Source of the DNA: Asterias rubens
Lineage: Eukaryota; Echinodermata; Asteroidea; Forcipulatida; Asteriidae
Reading direction: 5' to 3'
NCBI RefSeq assembly: GCF_902459465.1
Contig: NC_047068.1
Location: 19,801,195-19,865,194, forward strand
Length of the DNA stretch: 64,000 nucleotides
Below, piece by piece: positions 40,559 to 51,200 of the stretch; position 1 is the stretch's first letter; each line of letters begins with the position of its first letter. Made by a program: the position numbers and the translations under genes. Under the pieces are notes generated by a model. It was not told the origin of the DNA and ran no database searches. It saw nothing but the letters and a program-made list of their open reading frames with translations.

Positions 40559-42197
40559 AAAAAGACAAAACTGTCAAAAAGGAGAGGGCAAGCATGTATG
40601 CCAGGTCCGAGTCCGAATCCAATGTCCTTTGGTCAAACTCGACCCTCGAAGTTCAGGCCGGTAGGCCTAGTAAAGTTCACTGTACAGTTCCACAGTGTCA
40701 CTTCAGCAAACACAAACTGGATAGTAGCACTGTAGTTTATGAAACACACGGTGCTTCTCAATTAATTGCTATAGAAATTCCATGATCATTGTGGTCCACA
40801 GAGTGACTTTTGGTGGTAGCTGGATCGTGATCGTAGTAGGTGTCGTGTGGTCCAAAATGTAGCCGGCCAAAGTATTTCCTTGCATTGGTGACGCTTAGTA
40901 CATCATACACCTGGTATCTCCAAACTAAGTCATGCAAACCCGCATAATAGCTTTGAACTGTCAACGAACACACTATGTTTTAAAACCTAGATGTAGTTGT
41001 TCCGTTTAGATAGCCCAGCGGGAAACTGATGCCTACTGGTACCTATGGTTGGCAGCATTGTACCATGGTTAACTGCACAGTCACTTGGACACGGGCGTCC
41101 ACATACCAATCGTGATTGGAGAGCTCATTGTATTTGCCCATAGCTAGGACACTGTTCTCTAAACACCAACAGTTAAAATATCACCAAACAACACACCATA
41201 GCCTTGAACTTCCGTGCACATTGTGTGCTAGCAGCGCAGCTTACACTCCATCCATTGTTAACCGTTCCATCTGTTGAAGATGACGGCTCTATGCCCATAC
41301 ATTCGACGAAAAGCCCGTAACAATAACCACTAGACGAATAGCCTACTCTTATTCCACGATGCTATGACCCGTACCATTACAACGAAACCTCTTTTCCCAG
41401 ACAAGCTAACATTCACAAGAGGGGGTAGTTGAAAGCAACTCTGAATCAACTGAGTTGGGGGCGGGGGGGGGGGGGTCTTGTGATTGAAAAACTGACAGAA
41501 GTATACACGGAACAACAAACACTAGTTATGTTTTTAACCAAGATTTTGTTCATACCTCTCCTGCTTTCACAATCATCATATTATATTGTAATTGAAAACA
41601 CAAACCATAAAATGCAGTTTGGTGACTCTCTAATTTTTTGGGATGTTGAGTTGACTAAAAGGCAAAGGGCAACTTGAACTAATAAAGTTGAACAACAAAC
41701 TGATAACAACACATAGACACATAATATAGAGAAATGGTACATTTTAGCACTTAAGTGGTAAAGCCAAAGCAAAATACAAAATAAATGAAATATTATTGAC
41801 ATTACTGAAAAGGTAAAGGATCATGGAGATGTGCATAATATAAGACCACAGGCGGACTGTACAGAATGGCAGACAAGAACAGGCCATTGGGGGGGGGGGG
41901 GGGGATAAACGGCATCTCATAAGGTAAAGTGAGGATGCTCAAGGATCCTGTAGTGTAATAAATGTACGCGAAGTGGAGTATAATAATATTCGATTGAGGG
42001 CGCCATTAATCTTACCAAACTATTTTCGAGCGGGTGTGCCACACTAACAAGTTGCTGATGTCAACAAATGCTAGATGATATAATAGACAAATATTATTCA
42101 GAAAATAATGTATTATAATTTAAAGCACAACAAGCTGATGATGACATTTGTCCCCGTCTGCTGCGTGTCTGCTTGTCGCAACCAGAGCTGTGCACTA

Positions 42198-42244
42198 AGA
42201 GCGTTGCGCCTTCGGCCACGTGGTTGCGCCTTCGGCCACGTGGT
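42198..42244. repeat. 20-bp tandem duplication GCGCCTTCGGCCACGTGGTT
   Basis: The 20-base unit occurs twice consecutively and contains the E-box CACGTG. It lies in intergenic DNA. Confidence 0.85.
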
Positions 42245-42537
42245 TGCTGGACGACATTTTCGGTTATGCAGCGCAACCGAGTGAGCAGACTAGGCACCCA
42301 AAGTTCGCCAATATACGGCTCTGTGGTTGCAGAGTGCACCACCCCCCCCCCCCAAAAAAAGGAGAAAACAGAGCTTTAATCTAGGCCCACAAAATATTAT
42401 TGTACAGATAGACATAATTTTTTGAGAGCCCACCAAAACGGTTTCAGTGTAAAAAATGGAACTTGAATTTTGGACATGTTATACAAATTATAGGCCTCCT
42501 AGGCCCTAATTTTTTTTTCATATTTGCAGAGAGTGTA

Positions 42538-42690
42538 ACTCGATGGTCACTGGGACTCGCCATATGAAATTGAGCAGAGGATTTAAGTTCAAGAGTCAAT
42601 AAATAAATAATTTCCCCTTTTACTCTTAAAGTTGTGAGACTTCTAAGTATTAATTTGTTGGTAAAATGTTTTCAACATTTTGCACTGTGA
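42538..42690. repeat. Dispersed repeat family 10, second copy
   Basis: Second copy of 34405-34565, in the same orientation, in intergenic DNA upstream of gene B. Confidence 0.7.
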
Positions 42691-44052
42691 GTTTATCCGG
42701 GTGCACACCTATAGCATTTCACACTGGGGTGGCTGGGCTGCATTAGACAAACCTGATAATTTAAACCACTAGGAAGAGTTTCCGTCATTGCTTTTATGGA
42801 AAACCCTGATGATTTAACCATTTAGCCAATGTACCGCCCAGCCGCCTATAGCGATACACTGTATGCGGTACGAGGAAACCTTGTGTTTGTAGAAAAAAAG
42901 GGACATCAAAAGAAAACTCGATAGTCATTAGTAGGTCTACGCATTTGTTAATAATTATATCTAGTTGTTATAGATCGTTATTAATTCTCCCTTCACAGTT
43001 GACTTGTCGAAGCTAATGATGATGAAATAATTTAGCTCTTACGAAAGATAAAAACGCTCATTAGTAAACAGCAAACTGTTCATCATTTATGATGATATTG
43101 TCGAAAATTAACGCCTTCGCATTTAATCAGTATGAGCATTGAGCCAGACAAAAGCCTTGAAAAGCTATTGTGTCCATTTTATCCGTGCACAAAAATATTC
43201 GCCATAAAAATTACCGTAGCCGTTTAACGCGAGGCATGTATTGTTCCCATGAGAACTTGTACTTTTATACAAATATTACCGAAAGGGTAAACAATTGTGC
43301 ATACACATTAAGCCATGGCTATCTTTTAAAATTTGAACTATGATTCCAGTAATTTACTACAAGAATCTTGAGAAATTGGATTTCAGCAAACTCGGGCGGT
43401 GCAGGGACTAAAGGGTTATACTCAATGACAAATGGATTCAAATCACTACACTAAATGTTTCTTACAAAGGAGTTTTTTATTTGAGATGGTAGGTTACATA
43501 ATAAATACATTTCCATTACATGTTCAGACTCCAGAAAGCAATTGTCGTCAACAATGTTTAATTTGTTGCTGTACATAATTACATTTTAATAATAAGTATT
43601 GATCATTATTATAAGGATGCTTTCTATGATTTCTGACCAATATTTGTATCATGTTGCACAACAATATGAAAGTAAACTACAAGCCATGGGTTTTACTGTG
43701 ACTTAGGCTTACTTCGAATAGAACTATTTTTTCCAAAGCGCGTTAAATATTTTTCAGCACAATATTTGTTTAGGGACAGAGACAATGTTTGACGGCAAAC
43801 AATAAAACTATACTGTTAAAATTCCATTTCAAAAGGGGGTACTTTTATGAGATAATAGCCGAAAATCCGGAGCAATGTTTATAATGAAGAATAATCCGTA
43901 ATTGGAATACACCATCTGAGAGACGTTACTGTCAGTAGTGCTTGACAGAGCCAAATTATCGGGGATAAAAACTGATAAATTTTTCCATAACAGCTTTAGT
44001 TCAAAGTGAAATGATTCCCAAATTGCTTTATACTATCGAAAGCTGTTGTACT

Positions 44053-44434
44053 TTAAAGGATTTGGGTACTTTTTGTAACACACAACACAATGTCCACAGA
44101 TTTACACTAAACTTATACACCGTTTGAAGATAATGATAGTAGAAAGCGCACCTGAACCTATTACTTACTGAGGTGCTGTAGTTTTTGATAAATGAGTAAA
44201 ACAATGTCATAAAAAAACGTTTTTACAAGCTAAAATATTTTTCGTCTCATGATCACCGAGACGAAAATTATTTTCATGACATTGTTTTACTCATTTCTCA
44301 AAAACTACAGCACCTCAGCAAGTAATATTTTCAGGGCAGCTTCATACTATCATTATCTTCAAACTGTGTAAGTTTAATGTAAATCTGCGGACATTGTGTT
44401 TTTTGTCCTACAAAAAGTACATAGACCCTTTTAG
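44053..44434. mobile_element. Fold-back element family 6, ~380-bp palindrome
   Basis: The left arm AAAGGATTTGGGTACTTTTTGTA...CTGAGGTGCTGTAGTTTTTGATAAATGAG returns as CTCATTTCTCAAAAACTACAGCACCTCAG...TACAAAAAGTACATAGACCCTTTT. A TTAA is seen at the left edge only. The centre is ATTTTTCGTCTCATGATCACCGAGACGAAAAT, itself a perfect hairpin. Confidence 0.85.
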
Positions 44435-44912
44435 GGTGATTTTAATATATACATTCCCTTTTATAAGGGAAATATATACCATAATCCATAACATCTTAGT
44501 TTTACCGCAAGAAAGAAAAAGTTTTGAAAAGCAAATTTCCTTGTATACAGTAATTTTTAGTGTACATTTGTTGATGCTTTATAAAGAACATTATCAGAAT
44601 GCCATGATGTAGAATTAATTAACATGCATAATAGTTCGTACTTCAATGCCATTAATCTAGCTAAAACTAGTCCCTTTTCAGAAATTACTTTCAACTTCCT
44701 GATTTTTGTTTCTATTTCAAAACAATCTTCATGACGTTTCACGTTGCCTATAAGTAATTATACTGTCGGCTACATCCAAGCTATAATTTGAACAATACTA
44801 AGATTATGTTACTCTTTTTTTTATAGTAGGTATAATTGTTCATGCTGGCTATAGATGTGTAGTTCCCTTCAAATTACGAAGAATACCGACTTCAGCTAAA
44901 CATAATAATAAC

Positions 44913-45325
44913 ATTATTAATAATAATATCGAAGTCTGATACAGCGCACGTATCTACCAAACAAGGTACTCAAGGCGCTGAGTGTATACAAACTTTCAGA
45001 AAGATATGTCATTGAAGTGATGAATTATGAGACCCAAGTATGTAGCACCTTATAAGGGTTTACAAGGTGCTACGGCGCACTTAGCAGCCACAGGCAGGAA
45101 CACCGGGGCGAACCCCTTCTCTTTTCGATAAGCGCACTGGGTTATTTTACATGCGTTACCTAACACAGGGGACCAACGGCTTTACGTCCCATCCGAAGGA
45201 CGAAGCAATGGTTGCTTAAGGTCTTGCTTAAGGACACAAGTGTCATGGCTGGGGAATTCGAACCCACACTCTGCTGATCAGAAACACCAGAGTTTGAATT
45301 CAGTGCTCTTAACCGCTCGGCCACA
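44913..45325 (-). mobile_element. Composite SINE, family II: tRNA-Leu/Ser-like head, unique body, CR1/L2-type tail
   Basis: Read on the minus strand from 45325: A box TGGCCGAGCGGTTAAGAGC, variable-loop-like spacer, B box GGGTTCGAATTCCCC, then a body (CCAGTGCGCTTATCGAAAAG, GAAGGGGTTCGCCCCGG, GCGCCGTAGCACCTTGTAAACC) and a tail CTCAGCGCCTTGAGTACC ... TTATTATTAATAATG. The tail resembles LINE-derived tails with (ATT)n ends. About 410 bases, the most complete copy here. Confidence 0.85.
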
Positions 45326-45660
45326 ACATAAAATATGTATTGAAAGGAACGACACAACCGTTTTTCTGGACGATTAGTTGTTGTTTGCCAAAAGTAAAAC
45401 GTTAGGGGGCACACATCAGAATCGGGGAAAAAAAAGTTTGACAAAATTTACACATTCTGTTAAAATGTACTTATCGTCTATTCTTTGAAAATATGACATT
45501 GGCCTACTTGACTTGCTGGCATTTTGATTGAATTGGTAATTTACAAGATTTTATCAAAATAGCATACACAAATTAATCTCAAGGTATATTTCCTTGTACC
45601 ACTTTTTTACATTTGAATTTTATGTTTCTTTCCCCCATAAATTTTACATTTGCATTTGGA

Positions 45661-46005
45661 TTAAAGCCATTATACACTTTCGGTAAACAGTATTCAAGTC
45701 CCACACTTCGTGTATCAAAACTTACATATAAAATAACAAACCTGTGAAAATTTAGGCTCAATCGGTCATCGGAGTCGGGAGAAAATAACGGGAAAACCCA
45801 CTCTTGTTTCCGCACGTTTCGCCGTGCCATGACATGTGTTTTAAATCGAGAATTTATATTGTTTTAATGTTTTCTCAAAAAGTAAAGCATTTCATGGAAT
45901 AATATTTCAAGAGAAGTCTTTCACCAATGTCTTCTGTAAACCCTGTAAGTTATTTGTAAATCTGTGAACTTTTTTTTCTGTACCGAAAGTGTATAATGGC
46001 TTTAA
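45661..46005. mobile_element. MITE family 5 (TTAA-AGCCATTATACACTTTCGGTA), complete
   Basis: TTAAAGCCATTATACACTTTCGGTA at the left and TACCGAAAGTGTATAATGGCTTTAA at the right are perfect 25-base inverted repeats with TTAA at each edge; 345 bases overall. Intergenic. Confidence 0.9.
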
Positions 46006-47184
46006 CAACCGAGCGATATCTTTCAAAATTACAAAACTGTACATTAACAATTAATGTCAAACCCTGTGCATCTTATCTTACCATTTATATTAATTGCAAG
46101 AGTTAGTTATTTACACATGTAGCAACTGAAATTCTTTTCAGCATAATAATTGACCGAAACAAATAGTGAAAAGCCTCATCTTCAATTATTTAAATGATTA
46201 TAAAAAGAATACAATTTGATGAAACTATTTGTATTTATTTAATTAATCCATGAGTCCATTTTTAACCAATCAGATTAGAGGATTCTAAATATGAGGTATA
46301 TAATTAAAAGTAATGGCCCAAGGTGATGTCAAAACTATTCCCGAAGCGAAGCTGAGGGCAAAGCCATGGTTATGACATCACCGAGGGCCTATAATTTTAC
46401 CTGTGCCCCGATTATTAAGCAGTTAATATTTCTTTTATATACCGAGTGAAGATTCTTCTTAACACGAACGACCTATTTGTGACAGTTATTTTCAGGGCGA
46501 GCGTAGTCAAATATGGCGTCATATTGACAGTAAAAGGGGGCACAGCTTTTTCCATCTCCATTTTTAACCAATCAGATTAGAGGATACTATATTATGAGGT
46601 ATATAAAGCATTTTATGACTCATAAAATGAATACCATTGTTTGCATGTATACAAGTACCTGTGCCAAATTGCTGGCTGATAGTGTTTGAAATAATGCAGT
46701 TTGTTCTTGAAGTATCGAGTACAGTGCATTGATCCTTGATTGTGCGTATAAACAAAATGGTGATACAACCTTATCACTCACCGAACAAAGTCATAACTTA
46801 GCCCTTTGTCAAGAACAAAGACTCAATAACCTGAATCTGTCAAGGGTTGGTTCATAACAGATCACTCAGTCACTCAATGACCATGTACTATGTAAATGGA
46901 TGGTGGTACAACTGTGCCTCAAATTAACAGTATACCATTAGTCACATGCCATTTATCATGACTTAGCTTGCCATTTGGTTCAGTATAAAGACTATGGGCA
47001 AGGCATGCACTGAGTACTTGGGCAAACCTTGTTTGCGCAAATTACCAATGCTGTAACCATTAGGTAAATCTAGGAAAACAACAAAAAAACAATTAAATTG
47101 TAACCTTTCAGTTGGGGAAACTTGTCAAAAAAAGAACAAAGAAAAGGAACGTAAAATTATGTAGGCACCCTTTCTTTAGTTCAG

Positions 47185-47461
47185 TTATATTGATTTGAAC
47201 CAAAACTCTACCCCCCCCCCCCCCCCCCAAAAAGGGAATTCAAGGCTTTGCTCTGACAAAGGTCTACTATGTTGGAGCGGGGAAGTTAAACTTGAACTCC
47301 CCGTCTGCTTCCAACTGCATCTTCTGGTTATATTGATTTGAACCAAACCCCCCCCCAAAAAAAAGGGAATAGTAAGACGGCTTCCTCTGACAAAGGTCTA
47401 CTATGTTGGAGCGGGGAAGTTAAACTTGAACTCCCCGTCTGCTTCCAACTGCATCTTCTGG
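47185..47461. repeat. Tandem duplication of the 3' end of the UPF0488 last exon
   Basis: Two head-to-tail copies, 47185-47327 and 47328-47461, start TTATATTGATTTGAACC, contain a poly-C tract of different length and AAAAGGGAAT, and end GCATCTTCTGG. Each carries the last 19 or so codons and the stop. Only the 47328-47461 copy is read as protein; the other falls after the stop, in the 3' UTR. Near-identity points to a recent event. Confidence 0.9.
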
Positions 47462-48284
47462 TTGCCGGTGGCAACAGTTGCTTCTTTATGTTGTTGTTTC
47501 TTCTTGCTTCGATTCCTCTTCCTGCTTCCAGGCTTCCTTCGTCCACTTCCCGGTGCCTTCTCAGGGGTACTGCTCTCACTCTGAGACTCCTCAATGTTCT
47601 TATTGTTAGGGCTCCTGGACAGTCTGGCTTCTTGCTGGTCCAGATCGTCCTTACCGATACTAAAGTTAAACGAGAAAGAGTTTGTTCCCTTATTGAGATT
47701 CAAAGAAAGGTCAGATGGCTTTTCAACCTCTTCCGACAATTCCAGAGTGGTAGAGTCCTCATCCTCTTGTGACATTTTTCTTTTGTTTGCAGCGTTCTGA
47801 TTGTGGGAGATTTGGTGCCATTCATGGCTTCTGTTTTCATCATTGTTATCCAGATTCTTCCTCTGAGAGTCCTTGCTCTCCGGGTTCAGGATATGCATAT
47901 TCTCCGTACTTTTTTCAAGGTATTGCATTGTTGAGTCGTCCTCTTCATTTTTCAGCCGGTCATCGCCAGATGACCCGAGGTCATGACCTTTTGTTGCAGG
48001 ACAGTCCAAGGTCACGCCTTGATTGCCGGGCATTCCCTGATCCCCCCTTGATGAGCCCTGGTTAGTATCTGAAGTCCCTAGTTCATGACCTGCTGGCTCT
48101 GGGTCGTGACCCACTGATGACCTTGAGAGATGACCTGATGACCCTGCTTTTTCACTGAGGTCATTGCTGGTTGGTATAATCTGCGAGGTTGCATCTCCAC
48201 TTGCTGTTACGGACATCCTGAGGAAAGTACCGCATCCTCTCTTCTTAGGGCTGGCTTGCTCCACACACATCTTTTTACTCATAT
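47401..48284 (-). CDS. UPF0488 gene last exon: long disordered region and FKFNF C-terminus
   Basis: The acceptor AATAATTCAG|AT completes an Asn codon, so the ATG at 48282 is internal. About 293 residues follow. They are rich in Ser, Asn, Asp, Glu, Gly and Lys, with no recognisable fold, and two aromatic motifs, SFSFNFSI (near codon 210) and EFKFNFPAP (end). Stop TAG is at 47401-47403. In human C8orf33 the stretch from the FGDYR exon to the FRFNF end is far shorter, so this is a lineage-specific expansion or uses unrecognised introns. Confidence 0.8.
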
Positions 48285-51200
48285 CTGAATTATTGAATAA
48301 ATCAGTAACATTTCAATTGTTATTTGACATAATATTATCAAACCTGTAGTTTTATGAAGACCAGGAATGCCATAAGCCTTTTTGAAATATGGCGGACACA
48401 TTGCTACAACACTACAAGGTTTGGGTAAATTTGTGTGTATACACCCAAACCAAACAGTGCACTCATACTGTGTCCGCCATACCTCAAAAAGGCTTATGGC
48501 TATTTTTGATAACCTCAACTTCAAAGTGAAATGATTCTCAAAATCCATTATACTATCCAAAGCTGCCGGGCTACTTACCAAGTCAGTTTTTATTGCCATT
48601 AATTTTTAGTCATTACCAAACATTTGACAGACCCTTTAAATCAAAAGGATTTGATGTGTACAGTATGCAAGTAATGCCTGTTGAAAACAGGTGCCCCTTC
48701 AGTATGCATAAATGCATAATGTAGGGACAACTGTCAGAATGGTAGGGTAAAGTAAACAATATCATGCCTTAGGAAAAGTTCCACTTCAAATTTACATGTT
48801 CATATTATTCAAAGTGATTACCAAACGTAGACAGACCCTTTAACATGTGAAGGTTGAGTAAATAAAGCGGTTGAATCTGATTGCTTTTTGGCCACTTTGA
48901 AGAAGAAAAAATCCTTGGGATAGACATCGATCTTGATGAAACTTGCAAAGAGAAGGTTCGATCTAAAGCAGAGGCAGTCAAATGTAACACCAACCATCCA
49001 TTGAACAAATTCTTCATCAAACTAAGAAGTGGTAGGAGATGGCAGTCACTTCGATGCAAAACAAACAAGTACCTCAACTCCTTCATACCATACTCTGTCT
49101 GTCTCCTCAATGAATGATCAGCCTCAGGCGTTTAACTACTTTGTTTACTTTCTGCTTAGATGTTGTTCAGTGGGTTTCAGTAGGATTCCATTGTGGTTTA
49201 TTATGTAGTTTTCTGGGTAATTAATATTATTTATTTCCAGTAGTTTATTTATGATTGTGTGTTATTAGTTTTTCCTGTATTGCATGTATGCAAAATGAAT
49301 TTCCTCTATGGCAGGACCAATAAAAATTGAATTGAATTGAATTGAATTGAATTAAAAAAAACTTTATCTGTTTCTTACTTGCTTTGTGTTGTCTCTCTTC
49401 CTGATGCATCTTGTTTCTATAATCCCCAAACGTTGCTCGCATTACTTGTCTCTTCTTGGCCATTGGCGCTTTGATGGACGTCAGAGTCCGAAGCAACTTC
49501 TGAGCTTCCTCAGCTGTCAAGGAAATATTCAAAAGGAAACTGTGATTAAAAACTGTGTCTCAGATAGAAAAGCAGAGCTGCCAACCTTGGCATCTTGCAA
49601 TCGGGAGATTTTGTACAACAATCAGGGAAATTTTTAGAACTGTATTCAAAATAAGAGGGAAGAAGTTTCCGTAATCAGGGAGATTGTCAAATGTGTTCAT
49701 CAGAACATGAGAGGATTTATATTTTAGAGAACTTTCTGCAGAATCAGGGAGAGTTGGCAGCTCTGGAAAAGGCTTTTTTTTCTTTCATTTTTTTTCTTCA
49801 TGCAAGTCGCCATCAGACACACAAGGCCTGAAGGCCACTTCAAGGTGTGAGCTACAATTATTTTTGTCCAGAGGCCGTTGCCACCTACTCCTAGGGCTGA
49901 AACATGGTTACCCATTTAACAGTCCATACGGATGTAGGCATGAAAAAAAAAGAGTTTGTAATTCTTGGTGTTAGGTGTTACAAAAAAATTGCACAAAATG
50001 CAGAGTACCACGCCACGCCAACGTAGTATTGATACAGTGTCATAAACTCAATGAAAACCAAGGGGGTTGGGGGGGGGGGGGTAAGCCATGCCACATATTG
50101 AGCACTAAATGCAATATCACATCTGACTGGGCATGTTGTACATACATACAAAGTGTATGCAGAGATGAGATTTTATATAATAAAACAAATCATGAGAATT
50201 GAATTACAGTTCCCACCCACCTGGTCTAAGATGTCTGAAGATGAAGCCCTTCATATTACAGGATGTAACACTTGAGAGGTTTACAGAGAGACTCTGTACC
50301 ATTTCAATTAGATATGTGAAGGTTTTGGCATACATGTAACAAGGTCAAGTCTCAACTGATTGCAATTTTGCAAAATAACAAAATTTGAAGGCACAGGGAG
50401 ATCGATGAAAAATCTTGACGTCAGGAAAGAGACATAGTACAAGTTCATGTGCATTTATAGAAAGCGCTATCATGTACATGTGGCTTGTTTTCATTTCAGC
50501 TGTCAAGTCATCAGTTTAATCTTTGGGAGTAGTGGCTGAGTGAATAGGATCAATGAAGTCAGTCTCTGGTGTTTCTGATCAGCAGAGTGTGGCTTCGAGT
50601 TTGGGTCATGATACTTGTGAAATGAACCCCAGGGAACACATCAAATTCTGCAGCTGCAGAAAATGCACAAGATAATAATGACAAAGCCCTTTTAAACTTT
50701 TGTTTCTGATGTGGCGGTCACTCAGCACTCGTGCGTGTAATAACTGGGTGAGAGTTCAAATTTCCATGGCCACGCCACAAACAGACTATGTTCATGACAA
50801 CACAACACGTTTAGGTGTCAATTTGTTCAGGTCTACATTTTACTTACTAGAGCATTGGGAAACTGAAACATTAATTAAGTATTGAGGTCCGAGGTCACTA
50901 CTTTTAGCAATGGGTCAGTAAACTGATTTATTGATGCAATTTTAAACTAGCGCTGTCACTGGGTCGATAGTAAAATCCACCACCATCAACAACACAAAAA
51001 AATTGTCAAAATGAAAAAAACTAGGCATGCAGAATGTAAGCTGACTCTTTCCCATCATATGCTCCATTCGTTTTAATCAACCACGGCTCCCAAATGTCAC
51101 GAGTCAAAGACAAAACACAAACAGCCCTGGCGTACTTGAGGGACATTGACACCTTAAAGACTGGAGCCACAAGAATAGGGAAGGCTTGGCTAGGTATGAT

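Larger units (their letters stand above)
40559..47184. other. Intergenic region between gene B and the UPF0488 gene
   Basis: It holds three poly-C/G runs, the CACGTG duplication (42198), family 10 (42538), palindrome 44053, composite SINE 44913 and MITE family 5 (45661). A gene B promoter is expected right of 40558; none was identified. Near 46255 and 46555, TTTTTAACCAATCAGATTAGAGGAT is repeated directly about 300 bases apart. No supported exon. Confidence 0.5.

Noticed and set aside
45240..45325. Apparent tRNA-Leu/Ser gene on the minus strand
   Set aside because: It is continuous with the body and tail of composite SINE family II; the related copies at 36513 and 50525 lack an intact A box.
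47328..47594. 88-codon minus frame at the UPF0488 3' end
   Set aside because: Alternate frame within the real last exon and its duplicated 3' end.
47338..48065. Plus-strand frames of 144, 68 and 98 codons
   Set aside because: They lie antisense to the last exon of the UPF0488 gene and are shadows of it.
49724..49915. Minus frame of 63 codons in the 49514-52077 intron
   Set aside because: No splice or family evidence; lies among short repeats that share AATCAGGGAGA words.
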